Source of the DNA: Cycas panzhihuaensis
Taxonomy: Eukaryota > Cycadophyta
Direction of reading: 5' to 3'
Length of the DNA stretch: 64,000 nt
NCBI GenBank assembly: GCA_023213395.1
Contig: CM041465.1
Coordinates: forward strand, 185,759,741-185,823,740
Part shown: positions 51,801 through 62,756 of the stretch, in pieces
Layout of the letters: each line of letters starts with the position of its first letter
How positions within the stretch are numbered: the stretch's first letter is position 1
Made by a program: the position numbers and the translations under genes
Notes under the pieces: model-generated
The model's input: the letters and a program-made list of their open reading frames with translations, nothing else
The model's database searches: none
Told to the model about the DNA's origin: nothing

Positions 51801-52690
51801 TCCTTAGAGTGCTAAGTAAGGTTATAAAGAAAGACCCATTCCACCTTTCATTAAATGTATCCTTTTGTCAATGCATTCTTAGTCTATAATTAAGGATTAT
51901 GTAAGACGGCCAATACAAGACAATATTCATGATTGAATAGGGTTCATATGTGTATAAGGTTATGCCCTTTGGACTGTGCAATGCTCTAAATATGTTTTCA
52001 AGGATCATCATGACTTTATTCAAGGAATTTATTTATAAATTTCTTGAAGTTTATTTAGATTATTAGGCTTTGTTTGGCTAGATCAAAGATCATGTAGCAA
52101 ATCTATGATTGATGTTTTAAAAATATCATGAAGTGGGGATTTCTCTTGGCCTAGATAAGTGCTAATTATTAGTTCCTTTTGGGACACTTTAGGGAGATGT
52201 TGTCTATTGAGAAAGTCTCCTAATCAACCTCAAGAAACTCCAAGCTATATTAGACTTGGGACTACTTATGAACTTAATGATGGTTAAGAAATTCCTTGGC
52301 CATATAAGATACAATATAAATCTTTTTCAAAAGTATATAGAGATTGTTATGCCACTAGAGAAATTGTTAAGGAAAGATACTTTGTTTATTTGGACTAAAA
52401 AATTCCAATAAGCATTTGACATATTGCAAAAGAAATTAGTCAATGCACATAGTTTAGAGTTTCTAAATTGGTTAAAGATTTATGTATATGTCGATACTTT
52501 TAGAATAATTGTATGAGTTATCCTTGCTCAACCTAGGAGTAGATCAATTAATCATCCAATTATTTTTTCCAATCAATGACTAATCCAAGTAAAGAATTAT
52601 ATGACTATAGAGTGATAAGTTGAGTCATGGTCTATGCATTGAAAATGTTTTAACATTATTTATTAGAAATGTTTTCCCATTTTTATTCTA
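51801..52690 (+). pseudogene. Ty3/gypsy reverse transcriptase-RNase H relic
   Basis: KVMPFGLCNALNMFQRIIM near 51,957-52,013 and KFLEVYLDY near 52,037 are the gypsy RT palm blocks. The second catalytic Asp of the YLDD box reads Tyr. The connection block KKFLGHIRYNINLF lies near 52,287 and the RNase H start AFDILQKKLVNAHSL near 52,412. Several stops and indels. Catalysis would be the same as in other LTR elements, but the copy is dead. Confidence 0.8.
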
Positions 52691-54140
52691 ACCAAGCCTC
52701 GAAAGATTTAAATAATAAATACAAATTTCAAGGATGAATAATTGATTGGGTATTATTGCTTCAAGAATTTAAAATTAAATCTCCCTTAAGTTTGGTAAAG
52801 TGCACATAGTCATAAACCACTTATCATAAATTAATATAGGAAAAGAGCTAGTTGGGGATGAAGATGACTTTTTAAATATAAAATTATATAAGATTGGCAT
52901 AGTTCAAGATGATTTTTAAGAGATTGTAAATTTTTGGTAGATAAGTTTGATTTCATTAGATTGGCCATAGGAAAAAGAGTGTATTAACCTTAAAAGGCAA
53001 CCAACATCAATTGATTATTGGATAATTATATTAACTAGGGCTAGTTATGATACTTTGACGATATATCCTAAAGTAGGAGAGACCAATATTTCTCTAGGGG
53101 GTATAAAGAGGAGTATTAGGAGGCCATGGCATAAGTTAAATTTTAACATGGAGGATATTTTAATTTAGATTACAGTGGTTGATTATGTCCAAAGACCCAC
53201 ATATTTAGAGTCTCAAAGATGTAATATATATCAAAGGATAGATTGATCAAGTAAAGGTGGGTCATTTTCCACTGAATTTGATCATTGTGATAACACCATT
53301 TGTGAAATGAGGAGATTATCTTTGTTAAACTTATAAGCCTAATTATAATAAGTATTTCTACCTACTACATCATTATTGTAATAGACTAGATGACTGCATG
53401 GGTTAAGGCAAGGGCAATAAGAGAATTGCACTACATAAATGATAATCAAATTTTTACTTGAATCAATGATCACTCATTTTGCATGCCTTTTAGAATTGGT
53501 AAGTGGTCAAGGACCTTGTTTTATTAATTAGATAGTTAAGAATTTGAAGGATAGCTCTATGATCCAACGCTACAAAAGTACTCTATATTATCCCTAATGT
53601 AATGGTTTAGTTTTGAGTTTTAATGAAGTACTATGTAAAACTCTTAACAAAATATGTAATGCAGTCATTCAAATTGGGCTAATAAGTTGTATACATTACT
53701 ATGGTCATTTAGAATAGTTTAAAAGAAATAAAATAGATTAATAGCCTTTTAACTTATTTATGTTATTAAGGAAGTCATTCCCTATTAAATTATTTCAAGT
53801 TTAAGAGTGGATGCAAATATGGGATAGATAGATTAGTCAGAGATTCATCAATGTTCATTTTAACTAATGAAGCTAAATGAAATAAGGGTTTATGTGAAAT
53901 GGTAGTAAACAATTACCAAGGTTTGGCAAAAAGCCTAAAATGATAGACAAATTAAAATAAGGAAATTTAGAGAAGACAACCATATCATGTTTTATGATAT
54001 TAAATTCAAAGGTAAACTAGTAAAATAAAAAACACACTAGAAATGACTATATATTTTGGAAAAATTAATAGTGAATGGGTTAGCCATTTTGTAGAAATTA
54101 GATGGAAAGTCACTACTAAAGAAAGTCAGTGGTAGTTGAC
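52691..54140 (+). pseudogene. Ty3/gypsy integrase relic with Athila/Tat-like tail
   Basis: Integrase remains: TPFVKWGDYL near 53,290, KYVM/KLLTKY near 53,640, then a post-integrase tail FYDIKFKGKLVK near 53,990-54,026 and LDGKSLLKKVSG near 54,098-54,133. This tail with no chromodomain fits plant Athila/Tat-type gypsy elements. That lineage call is inference from the tail only. Neither LTR nor polypurine tract could be identified. The next 100 bases are A-rich (54,160-54,235). Confidence 0.65.
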
Positions 54141-54235
54141 TTGGATTGTACAAGATATAAAAAGAAAAAAAAAAGATAAAAAAAAGATAAAAAATAATAA
54201 TAAAAGAACAAAAGGGGAAAATAAAAAATAAAAAT

Positions 54236-54921
54236 TAGAGAATTAACTTACCTTTCCTATAATACATATAGAATGTGTGGTGTTATGGACCCCACAATTA
54301 GTAGATAGTTAAGATAAGTTTAATGGTAAATAAGCACACGTTAGTTAAAATAAGATTTGAAAAGTCAAATTCAAAGAGGCAAGAACTATGAAAAGTTATG
54401 AAATACTTGTCATTGCAAATATAATCAAATTATCATCTATATTTCTAAAGAAATAATTAAATTTTTTCAAGCTTCCATCTCAATTTTCTTTCAGTTTCAT
54501 TCCAATTTCATCAATGTCTTAGTATCATTTGGCCTATTTTTGTACTTCTTACTTGAGTATCTCTATTATTATGGTCTTCAACATATTGTTTTAAGATAAT
54601 AGCATCACATCTACTAGAAGTAATATCAGATCTGTTTGGTTCTAGGCACTTTAGCACTAGTTGGGAAGACATCTTATTATTATTTGCTATATTTTCCACT
54701 CTTTATCATGTGTTGTTTATGACTATAGAATTGTTTTCCATTTGTGTTTTGTTTCCTCCTTTTATATCTATCTTGTATGGATTTTTTATTCTTTATTTTT
54801 GCTTTTGTTTCCATCTTGTCATCCATCATATTCTTATGACTCTACTTAGTTCTTATTGTCCTTATATTTTTCCCCATTTGCATATTGCCATCTATATCAT
54901 CCTCTTTATCATTGTTTTTGT
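54236..54921. other. Unassigned sequence left of the chromovirus
   Basis: No gene. The pyrimidine-rich stretch 54,700-54,920 gives short hydrophobic open frames without family motifs. It may include the lost 3' LTR of the preceding gypsy relic. Confidence 0.35.
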
Positions 54922-55216
54922 TGTGACCTAAGGTAGTTATAAGAATTAATAAAATTATTTATTAAAAGTCGGTCTCAATATTATTAGGGTATAAGTACCT
55001 TATTAGAAGTTGGTTTTATTATTAGGCAGTCAGTTTTTTTAAAGATGGTTAAATTTGACACCTATAAAAAGAGAATTATTATTAATTTATAAATCATCTT
55101 TTACAAGTTAATCTATTTGAGGTGTTTTAACCATTTGGCTCTTAAGAGCTTCTATTCAACTTTCATTTCAGCTTTCTTTGTGTTTATAGAAGTAGATAAA
55201 ATTTAAGATCACTTCA
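54922..55216 (+). mobile_element. 5' LTR of the chromovirus
   Basis: Starts TGTGACCTAAGG and ends GATCACTTCA. Aligned to 60,251-60,543. CCTATAAAAAGAG near 55,063 is TATA-like. Confidence 0.9.
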
Positions 55217-55218
55217 AG

Positions 55219-55231
55219 TGGTATCAAAGCC
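55219..55231 (+). promoter_or_regulatory. Primer-binding site of the chromovirus
   Basis: TGGTATCAAAGCC two bases after the 5' LTR; tRNA-iMet type with one change. Confidence 0.9.
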
Positions 55232-55832
55232 TCATTTTTAGTGCACCAAGGATTTACATTTTTGGGAGTATAAATGAAAGAATTTAAAAAAAGTAACCAT
55301 GAATTAAGTTGATTGGGACTATTCTACAAATTTTAAGCAGATATACTATAAGTTTTAGAGTGAAATTATGAAAATTATAGGGAATTAGTTTTAGCTTACT
55401 ATTGATCATTATATTTAGGGCCTAAGATCTACTATACTATAACTTTAAATGACTATAACTTTGGCTACAGGTGTCTGATTGACCTTAATTTTATTTTGAA
55501 TCTCTATGTCTCAATGTATGCTTTCTATTTTAAGTGGTTCCAAATCTATTAGAAATCTATTAGATATCAAGGAAAGAAATTATCTATATTTTGGTAAGAG
55601 GTACTATTATCGTCCCCAAGAGTATAATCACAACCTAGCTTAAAAAGACCATAACTTCTTCTACATGGATCAAATTTTTATTTCATCTAAAGCATTAGAA
55701 TTATAATTTAAGAGTCCATATTTTAAGCTATTAGAGAGTTTATAATTGAGGTGGAAAATATAAAAGTAGTAGAAGAACTACAAAGCTTCACTTAGGATGC
55801 TAGAAACTTGAGATAGTTAAATACCTAAAAGA

Positions 55833-58800
55833 ATGGCCTCAGAATTTTGTTCCTTTAAGATGAAAATTGAGAGGAACATGGAAATAGTACATCAAAATCA
55901 AGAAAAGACCAACATCAAAATGGCTAGAATGACCAAGATGATATAATTTTTTACAATTGCTTATAAAGACTTTGGAAGGGATGACTATCTAGGGGATCCC
56001 AACAATAGTAATAAATATGAAGAGGATCAAAAAGAAAATAAAAGATGCTATGATGATCAAAGGGACCATTAAATAAATGATGGCTTTCGATAACAATTTT
56101 TTTGCTATAATATTTAGATACTAACTTACTTACAGGATAATAAAATTGAAGCAGATGAATGACTAGTAAAAATAGAAAATACCATTTATGTGTTACATAT
56201 TAGTGATGCCAAAGATCAAATCAACTTTGCTATAGACCACCTTAAAGGGCCTACGTATACATGGGATACATTATGGAAAAGGGAAGGAAAAACCCATAAT
56301 TTCAAACATTATATAGAAGCCTTTAAAGAACAAACAGAAAATAATTAGAGTGATCCTTATCCTATCCAAATAGTGCATTACTGTTAAAAGAGATGATCTA
56401 TCAAAGAGTATAAAAATGAATTTGAAAAACTCTACTTAAACGCTAGAATTACTTATAAGGAATCACTCCCATATTGCATTAATAATCTATGACTTGATAT
56501 TGGTGAAGATGTTTATTATTTCACCCCAAGCACCTTAACTTTAATTATTAGAATGCCAATATAAATCAAATCTTGTCTCCAAAATACTAAGAAGGGATTC
56601 CAAATAGCATCCTATCAGCCAATACATAAGTTAACCTAACTAAGTATCCAAGGATTCTAGAAATGTCAAAATAGTAACTATAGTACATATAAGCCAACAT
56701 GAGTAACACAAAGGGCTAAAGAGATAGAAAGAGCTAAGGAAAGAACACTTGCCATATGTCATAGTTGTAAAAAACCCTGGGTCAAGGGAAATAAGTATGT
56801 TAATAGAAAACTATATAGTGCTAAAGTAGATATTAAAGATGAAGAAATAGAACAAGGACTAGAGGAAGATTAAGAGCAAGAAGAAATAAACTAATTAGAG
56901 GAGTTGGATGATGGCTAGCCTATGGTCTCCTTATCAGCCATGACATGGATAACACCATATAATACCATCAAACATTTTGGGCACCTTAAAAAAGAGAAGG
57001 TAATAATCCTCATCGATCTAGGTTGCACCCATAAATTCATTGCTATATAAAAGGCCAGTAGGTTAGGGCTATATATGGAGAAAAAAGAGTTTAGAATATC
57101 ACTTTTATACCAGGGTGAAGTTAAACACCAATGATTACATATAGGAAATTTTAATTTTTTTGCATACTATTATACCTTTGATATTAAGAGTTTTGATATA
57201 GCCTTAGGAGTTGAATGGATAGGGATGTTAGGAACTTATGCTTTAAACCGTGATGAAAACTTCATTAGATTTATTTGGGAGGGGAAGAACTAACAATTAA
57301 ATGGTATTAATATCCTAAAATCCAAGGTTATATCTATAAAGAGGATGGGAAAACTACTTCACAAAGGGCATGACAAGTTCATTGCAATGCTATTCTCCAT
57401 ACAAGTAGAGACCCTTAAAAGTGAACTACCACTAGAATAAGAGAAGGAAATAAATGAGCTTGTATACCACTATTGAGATGTCTTCTAAGAGTTACCAAGG
57501 ACTCCACCACCAAGTTGTAATATAGATCATATCATTGAGTTGGAATTAGGGAGGGGACCTACTATCATTTGTCCATATTAGTATAGGGACAGGAATAAGA
57601 CAAAAATAGAGAGGCTTATGCAAGATTTATTGGATTAAGGTGCCATACTACCAAGTAAGAGCCCTTATACAACACTAATTATCTTACATAGGAAAAAGTA
57701 TTGGTCTTTTTGAATGTGCGTTGATTATATAGCCTTAAATAGGATAACACTAAAGAACAAATACCACATTCCATACATGGATAATATTATAGATGAACTA
57801 CATAGGGCTAGATATTTTTCCAAAATTTGATTTACATTCTAGATACCATCAAATACTGATCTAACCTTAAGACATAGAGAAAACAATTTTTTAAACACAC
57901 CTATGACTATATGAGTTTAAGGTGATGCCATTTGGGCTAACTAATGTTCCAAAAACATTCCAAGTAAACATAAACTATGTATTTATGCCTTTTCTAAGAA
58001 GGTTTGTCATAGTCTTCTTTGATAATATTCTTATCTATAGTAAGACCTAGTAGGAATATTTGGAACAATCCAAAAAACATTTTAATTCCTTTAAGATAAT
58101 CAATTTTTTACAAAGAGATCAAAGTATTATTTTAGAAGAAGAACCCTTAAGTATCTCAAGCATATCATTTTAGAAGATGGAATTAAAATTAATCTTATAA
58201 AAATAATGGCCATTCTCAATTGGTCCATACCAAAAAATATGTTAAAACTTAGGGGATTTCTGGGAATCACAGGATACTACTAAAAGTTGATTAAAGGATA
58301 TGTTGATATATCAAGAACACTTACTGACCTTACCAAGAAAGGATAACTTTAACAGGGATAAGAATGCTGATTCAAGTTTTAAGAAATTAAAAGAAGCCAT
58401 TACCATGACATCAATCTTGGCCATGCCTAATTTCTCCCAACTATTTATAGTAGAATGCGATGCATTAGGCATAAGAGTAGGTGATCTCTACCATAAAATA
58501 GTTAACCTATTGCATATAAAAGTCAGAAATTAAATCTATGGGAAAGATCCAAGAGTGTATATGATAAGAAAATGTTAGTCATTCTATATGCCTTAGTAAA
58601 ATGAAGATAGTACTTATTAGGAATAAAATTTATTATTAAGATAGACTGCCATAGCCTAAAGTACTTCTTAACACAATAAAACTTATTTGAGGAGAAACAA
58701 AAATGGTCCAGTAAGATCCAAGACTTTAACTTTAAAATCTCATATAAGAAAAGAAAAGAGAACATTATCATAGATGCATTATCAAGAAAAATTAAAGATG

Positions 58801-60220
58801 TTAAATACTCTACCATGGTAATAGTTGAGCTTATATGGATTGATGAATTACACCAAGAATACTCACAAGATAAAGAAATGAAGGCCATCATAGACAAAAG
58901 TCCTAAAGAACTAGAAGAGACTCCTTAGACAAAAATGGGTAGTACCCTTATTTATAAGAATAAGATCTACTTACCTTAAAAACCATAGTTTAAAGAGACA
59001 ATTCTTAAAGATCATCATGATTCACCCATAGTTGGACATTTAAGGTTCCTTAAGACCTATGAGAGGATAAGGAGATCATTTTACTAGAGAGGGATGAAGG
59101 CCAATATAAAAAAGTTTGTTTTAGAATATGAGACTTATAGAGGCAAAAAGTAGAATAAGTATAAACTCCAGGGATGTTATAACCCCTAGATTAACTTAAA
59201 CAAAAATGGGAGAAGAAATTTCTATGGACATTATTTATAGTAGTCAATCAATTGATAAAATATGTACATTTTATTTCTATTCAATCATCTTATAAGGCAT
59301 TTCAAATAGTTGAAATATTCATGGAGAACATCCATAGATTACATGAGTTTCCTAAAAGAAAATCACTAATAGGGATCTTAAATTTACAAGCCATTTTTAG
59401 AATGACTTATTCAAATTAATTGGGACCTAACTCAACATAAATATAGTATACCATCCCCAAATAATTGGATAAATTAAAGTAGTCAACAAAGGTTTGGAAA
59501 CATACCTATGCTGTTATGTTAGAGATAACCAATCTACATGGGTAAAATTGATTCACTTGTCTGAATATTAGTATAACACTAATTACACACATCTATTAAA
59601 ATAATACCTTTCATGACATTATATGGTTATTTGCCCCTACAATAGTGGATTATATTCAAAATATAATAAAAACCCCAATGATAGAGGAATTAGTAAGATA
59701 ATTTAAAATAATTTAAGAAGAACTCAAGAAAAACTATGACATTATAAGGAATTAAATAAAATAATAGATAGACTAAAACATAATTGAAAGATAATTTAAG
59801 GAGGGAGATTGGGTTTATGTAAAACTAAAACTATATAAATAAAACTTCCTCAAATAAAAAAGTAAATGTAAACTAGCACCAAGATTTTATGGCCCATACA
59901 AATTTGGAGAAGAGTTGAAGAAGTAACTTATGCCCTTGATTTTCTAGAAGGAAGTAGGATTTATGATGTCTTTCATGTGTCTAACCTTGAAGAAAAGGTA
60001 GAATATCACATAGGGATAACAACTAAACTACCCATGATAGATGAGAAAGGAATACTTGTGATGGAACCTAAAGCCATTGTGGATACCCGCTAGTGTAAAA
60101 TTAGATCATAAAACATTATAAAATACTTGATTAAATGGAAAGGGGTACCATGATAAGAGGCAACTTAGGAAAATTAATAATTAATCTTAGATCACCCATC
60201 ATTACCTATACTTTATGGGC
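55833..60220 (+). pseudogene. Chromovirus gag-pol with chromodomain
   Basis: A single frame runs from the ATG at 55,833 through RT to about 57,830, broken only by stops, then frameshifts follow. The gag capsid core lies at 56,155-56,350 (FAIDHLKGPTYTWDTLW). One zinc knuckle CHSCKKPWVKGNKY (near 56,757) has lost His and the last Cys. The protease is DLG in place of DSG (57,015-57,023). RT has CVDYIALNRITLKNKY (57,717 onward) and the active site FFDN at 58,015-58,026 (second Asp to Asn). RNase H has VECDALGIRVG near 58,450 and DALSRK near 58,773. The integrase HHCC zinc region is near 59,010-59,150, with both Cys of the last pair read as Tyr. A C-terminal chromodomain (YLIKWKGVP near 60,124, tail ILDHPSLPIL) would bind modified histones and steer integration. 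Not functional. Confidence 0.9.
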
Positions 60221-60231
60221 AAAGTGAGTTT

Positions 60232-60250
60232 TCTGAGGAAAGGGACTTGT
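60232..60250 (+). other. Polypurine tract of the chromovirus
   Basis: CTGAGGAAAGGGACTTGT directly before the LTR start; the GGGACTTGT ending is common in plant chromoviruses. Confidence 0.7.
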
Positions 60251-60543
60251 TGTGACCCAAGGCAATTATAGGAATTGATAAAATTATTTGATAGAAGTTA
60301 GTCTCAAATATTAATAGGATATAGGTATCTTGTTAGAAGTTGGCTTTATTATTAGGAAGTTGATTTTATTAAAGATGGTTAAAATTTACACCTATAGATA
60401 GAGAACTATTATTCACTTATAAATCATCTTTTGTGAGTAAATCCATTTGGGGTCTTTTGACCATTTGGTTATTAAGAGCTTTTATTTAGCTTTCATTTTA
60501 GTTTTCTTTATCTTTGTGGAAAATCCAATTTAGAATCACTTCA
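60251..60543 (+). mobile_element. 3' LTR of the chromovirus
   Basis: Starts TGTGACCCAAGG and ends GAATCACTTCA; partner of 54,922-55,216. Confidence 0.9.
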
Positions 60544-60890
60544 ATCTTCCACCCACATTTTCCCTAAATGTATCCTCTCTATTATTAACAGCCATTCCTT
60601 CCCTTCCATATATATCTCTATTCTACATTCCATCCTCACTTTGAGTAACTTCACTCTCTTCTTTTTCCTTCATGACTTTTATTACTACTATACCTAAACT
60701 ACAATGACATATAATTTTCCATAAATATAAAAGATAAATAAACCTAAGAGTGTCTAAGATCAAATTGAATTATTCTTTCTTATTCAAAATTTAAATTATT
60801 TTTCTTACCAATTTCTTTCGTGGCATTACAAACCCTTGCAAGGTTTGAATTCCTTACATTAGCTTTAAATGGTTAAATATGTTGTTATAC
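60544..60890. other. Unassigned AT-rich sequence
   Basis: No gene or repeat recognised between the chromovirus and the TRIM-like element. Confidence 0.4.
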
Positions 60891-61195
60891 ACTTGGGTAG
60901 TCTTCACTAATACCTCGAGGTTTTAGTGCAACAGTTTGTTACAAGTGGTATCAGAGCCAAGACCTAAGTTCAAATCCTATAAGGGGCATGCCATATACAA
61001 GGGTGGAAGGGTGACATGCCAAATGTCATTGATGTATAAAATGTCATCATAGTCAGGGCCTATAGGACACATGAATGCTAGTGAAAGTGGGACTAGGTAG
61101 GACTAGCCCATTTGACCTGGGAGGAGGTAATGGTCTACTTGGTGGAGGGCCCTCTTCACTAAAACCTCAAGGTTTTGGTATAATGGTTTGTTAAA
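60891..61195 (+). mobile_element. TRIM/SMART-like miniature LTR element, TRIM2
   Basis: Terminal direct repeats of at least 44 bp: 60,900-60,943 (TCTTCACTAATACCTCGAGG.., ending TTTGTTACA) and 61,152-61,195 (TCTTCACTAAAACCTCAAGG.., ending TTTGTTAAA). A perfect primer-binding site TGGTATCAGAGCC (60,946-60,958) lies two bases after the first repeat. The internal ~200 bp is non-coding and ends in purine-rich GGGAGGAGG and GGTGGAGGG (61,120-61,150). Same layout and same CAAGTGGTATCA junction as TRIM1. The outer start of the repeats is uncertain. Confidence 0.6.
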
Positions 61196-61524
61196 TGCAT
61201 AGTCACATTATGAATGATAACTTAATTTTAATAAAAAAACTTAGTTTAAATATTTAATATTTATTAAAGCATATTGAAATCACTTTTAAGACACCCTTAG
61301 TTGAGATCATATATTAAAAAAGGCCAATATTATTTTAGCATGCTAAGATGTAAATTTTACCTTTTAAAATTAATTTTGGGGTTGTCATTAATTTCTCTAT
61401 TATTTCAAAGTAGTATATTACTAGAAATATTTACAATAACTAAGTGAGAGACCATTCCCATATCCCTAAATTTTAAATTAGTTAATCTTCATTAAAAAAT
61501 CAATGGTCATGATAAATTTGTGGT
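61196..61524. other. Unassigned AT-rich sequence
   Basis: No gene or match to other parts of the window. Confidence 0.4.
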
Positions 61525-61952
61525 TGTAGGAAAAATATATTACAGGAGAACATAGAATAGAATCACATAGATCAATATTATATCAATACATCAATGTATC
61601 ATAATAGCATCATAGTTGCATAAACATGAAATCATTGTATTCAAGTCATTTTATGAAGTGAACAATATAAATTTCCCAAATGAGGGCAGTGTCTAAAGAC
61701 ACTAGGGTTGTACACCCCTCAATATTTATAATTTGGGGGAGGAGAGAAACTCCTCAACCCCTGAATTTAAAATAATAATAAAATAATGTTCACTTAACTC
61801 AAATGAAACTAATTCAACTTAACATAAATCAAAGTTAAACTTATCTTAACTTACCTTGACATGTTGAGCATCACATATCTAAATTGAGGTTTATGAGGTG
61901 CACAATCCTGGTTGGAAAGGTGGGAGTGGAGTGATGACAATTAACTCCAACA
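61525..61952 (-). mobile_element. 3' LTR of a minus-strand copia (family G), left end tentative
   Basis: In sense orientation it begins TGTTGGAGTTAATTG right after TAAGGAGGAGAA (complement of 61,953-61,964), the usual copia polypurine tract and LTR start. A TATA-like TTATAAATATTG lies near 61,716-61,732. The distal end is chosen at a TG..CA-compatible site only and is uncertain. No partner LTR was found to the right. Confidence 0.5.
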
Positions 61953-61964
61953 TTCTCCTCCTTA

Positions 61965-62190
61965 ATATCATCACAAACACTTGTATCTTTTCCTTAAACT
62001 TATGGAACTTGTACTTGAAAAAAACTTAAAAATTTTGATCTTTATAATCATGCTTCAAGCTTCTTACAATATATGTCTTTGTATCATGAAGTAATTCAAA
62101 AAAACTGTAAGCAAATGATGCTTAATTCAAGTAGGTATGTATAGATACAACTTTGTCTTTGTCAACTGGAATATTGAGAAAAAATTGAAT
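61965..62190 (-). other. Junction of gag and 3' end in copia G (pol deleted)
   Basis: Only about 230 bases separate the end of the gag frame from the polypurine tract, so nearly all of protease, integrase, RT and RNase H is absent. Confidence 0.6.
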
Positions 62191-62676
62191 TTAAACTTTA
62201 TCTTTTGTAATCTGTATGCTATCAATAATTGTCATATCATATTCATTTTCTATCATGTCATAAAATTCATCCTCCCCCTCAAATGGAGGAGCAGATACTT
62301 GTATAGTAAGTTGGTCCTGCATTTGATATGAATCTTCATGGGTGTTGTCACTATGCTTCACCTGTTCTATCACCTGTCTCACATGCTCATAAAAAATATC
62401 ATCAAATACATGGAGGGTATCTCCCCCATAAGTAGAAATCAATACATTCCAAACTAATTTAGAAGTTATTAATTCAGAAACCTTTGAAAAAATGTTATCA
62501 TTCATAGTGCAAAATAATAATCCTAATGCTTCATTATCCTTTCTAATGTTTTCCTTAATAGTAACATCATAGTCATATTGTAAATACTTCCATAGATCAT
62601 GTGCAATATAATAGTTTTTCATAACCTTGTGTCATTCTATAAAATTTTGCCCATCAAATATAGGTAATTGTGCCAT
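62191..62676 (-). pseudogene. Copia G gag (UBN2-like capsid)
   Basis: Starts at the ATG complementary to 62,674-62,676 with MAQLPIFDGQNFIE, then TGA in place of the conserved Trp, then an open stretch of 143 residues. The features are those of the copia gag capsid: DLWKYL, the KDNEALGLLFCTMND block (residues ~28-42 of the open part) and KVSELITSKLVWNVLIS. The acidic C-terminal part (EGEDEFYDMIE) is atypical for capsid and may be linker. The structural protein would form the virus-like particle. One nonsense lesion; otherwise the longest open gag in the window. Confidence 0.75.
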
Positions 62677-62743
62677 GTTATAAAAAACTTTAGAATATAT
62701 AAAGTATGCTTTTACCAAATCAAAAGAGTCAATAAATGAATAA

Positions 62744-62755
62744 TGTCTGATATGA
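62744..62755 (-). promoter_or_regulatory. Degenerate primer-binding site of copia G
   Basis: The complement reads CATATCAGAC, matching the TATCAGA core of the iMet site 70 bases before the gag ATG. The first bases (TGG) are changed. Weak on its own; supported by position. Confidence 0.35.
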
Positions 62756-62756
62756 T

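Larger units (their letters stand above)
54922..60543 (+). mobile_element. Ty3/gypsy chromovirus, both LTRs present (5.6 kb)
   Basis: Complete order LTR, primer-binding site, gag, protease, RT, RNase H, integrase, chromodomain, polypurine tract, LTR. The LTRs (295 and 293 bp) are clearly more diverged from each other than those of the nested copia, so this copy is older. No matching target duplication is visible (flanks TTTGT and ATCTT). Confidence 0.92.

Noticed and set aside
54917-60548. Target-site duplication around the chromovirus
   Set aside because: The five bases on either side (TTTGT and ATCTT) do not match, so none is claimed.
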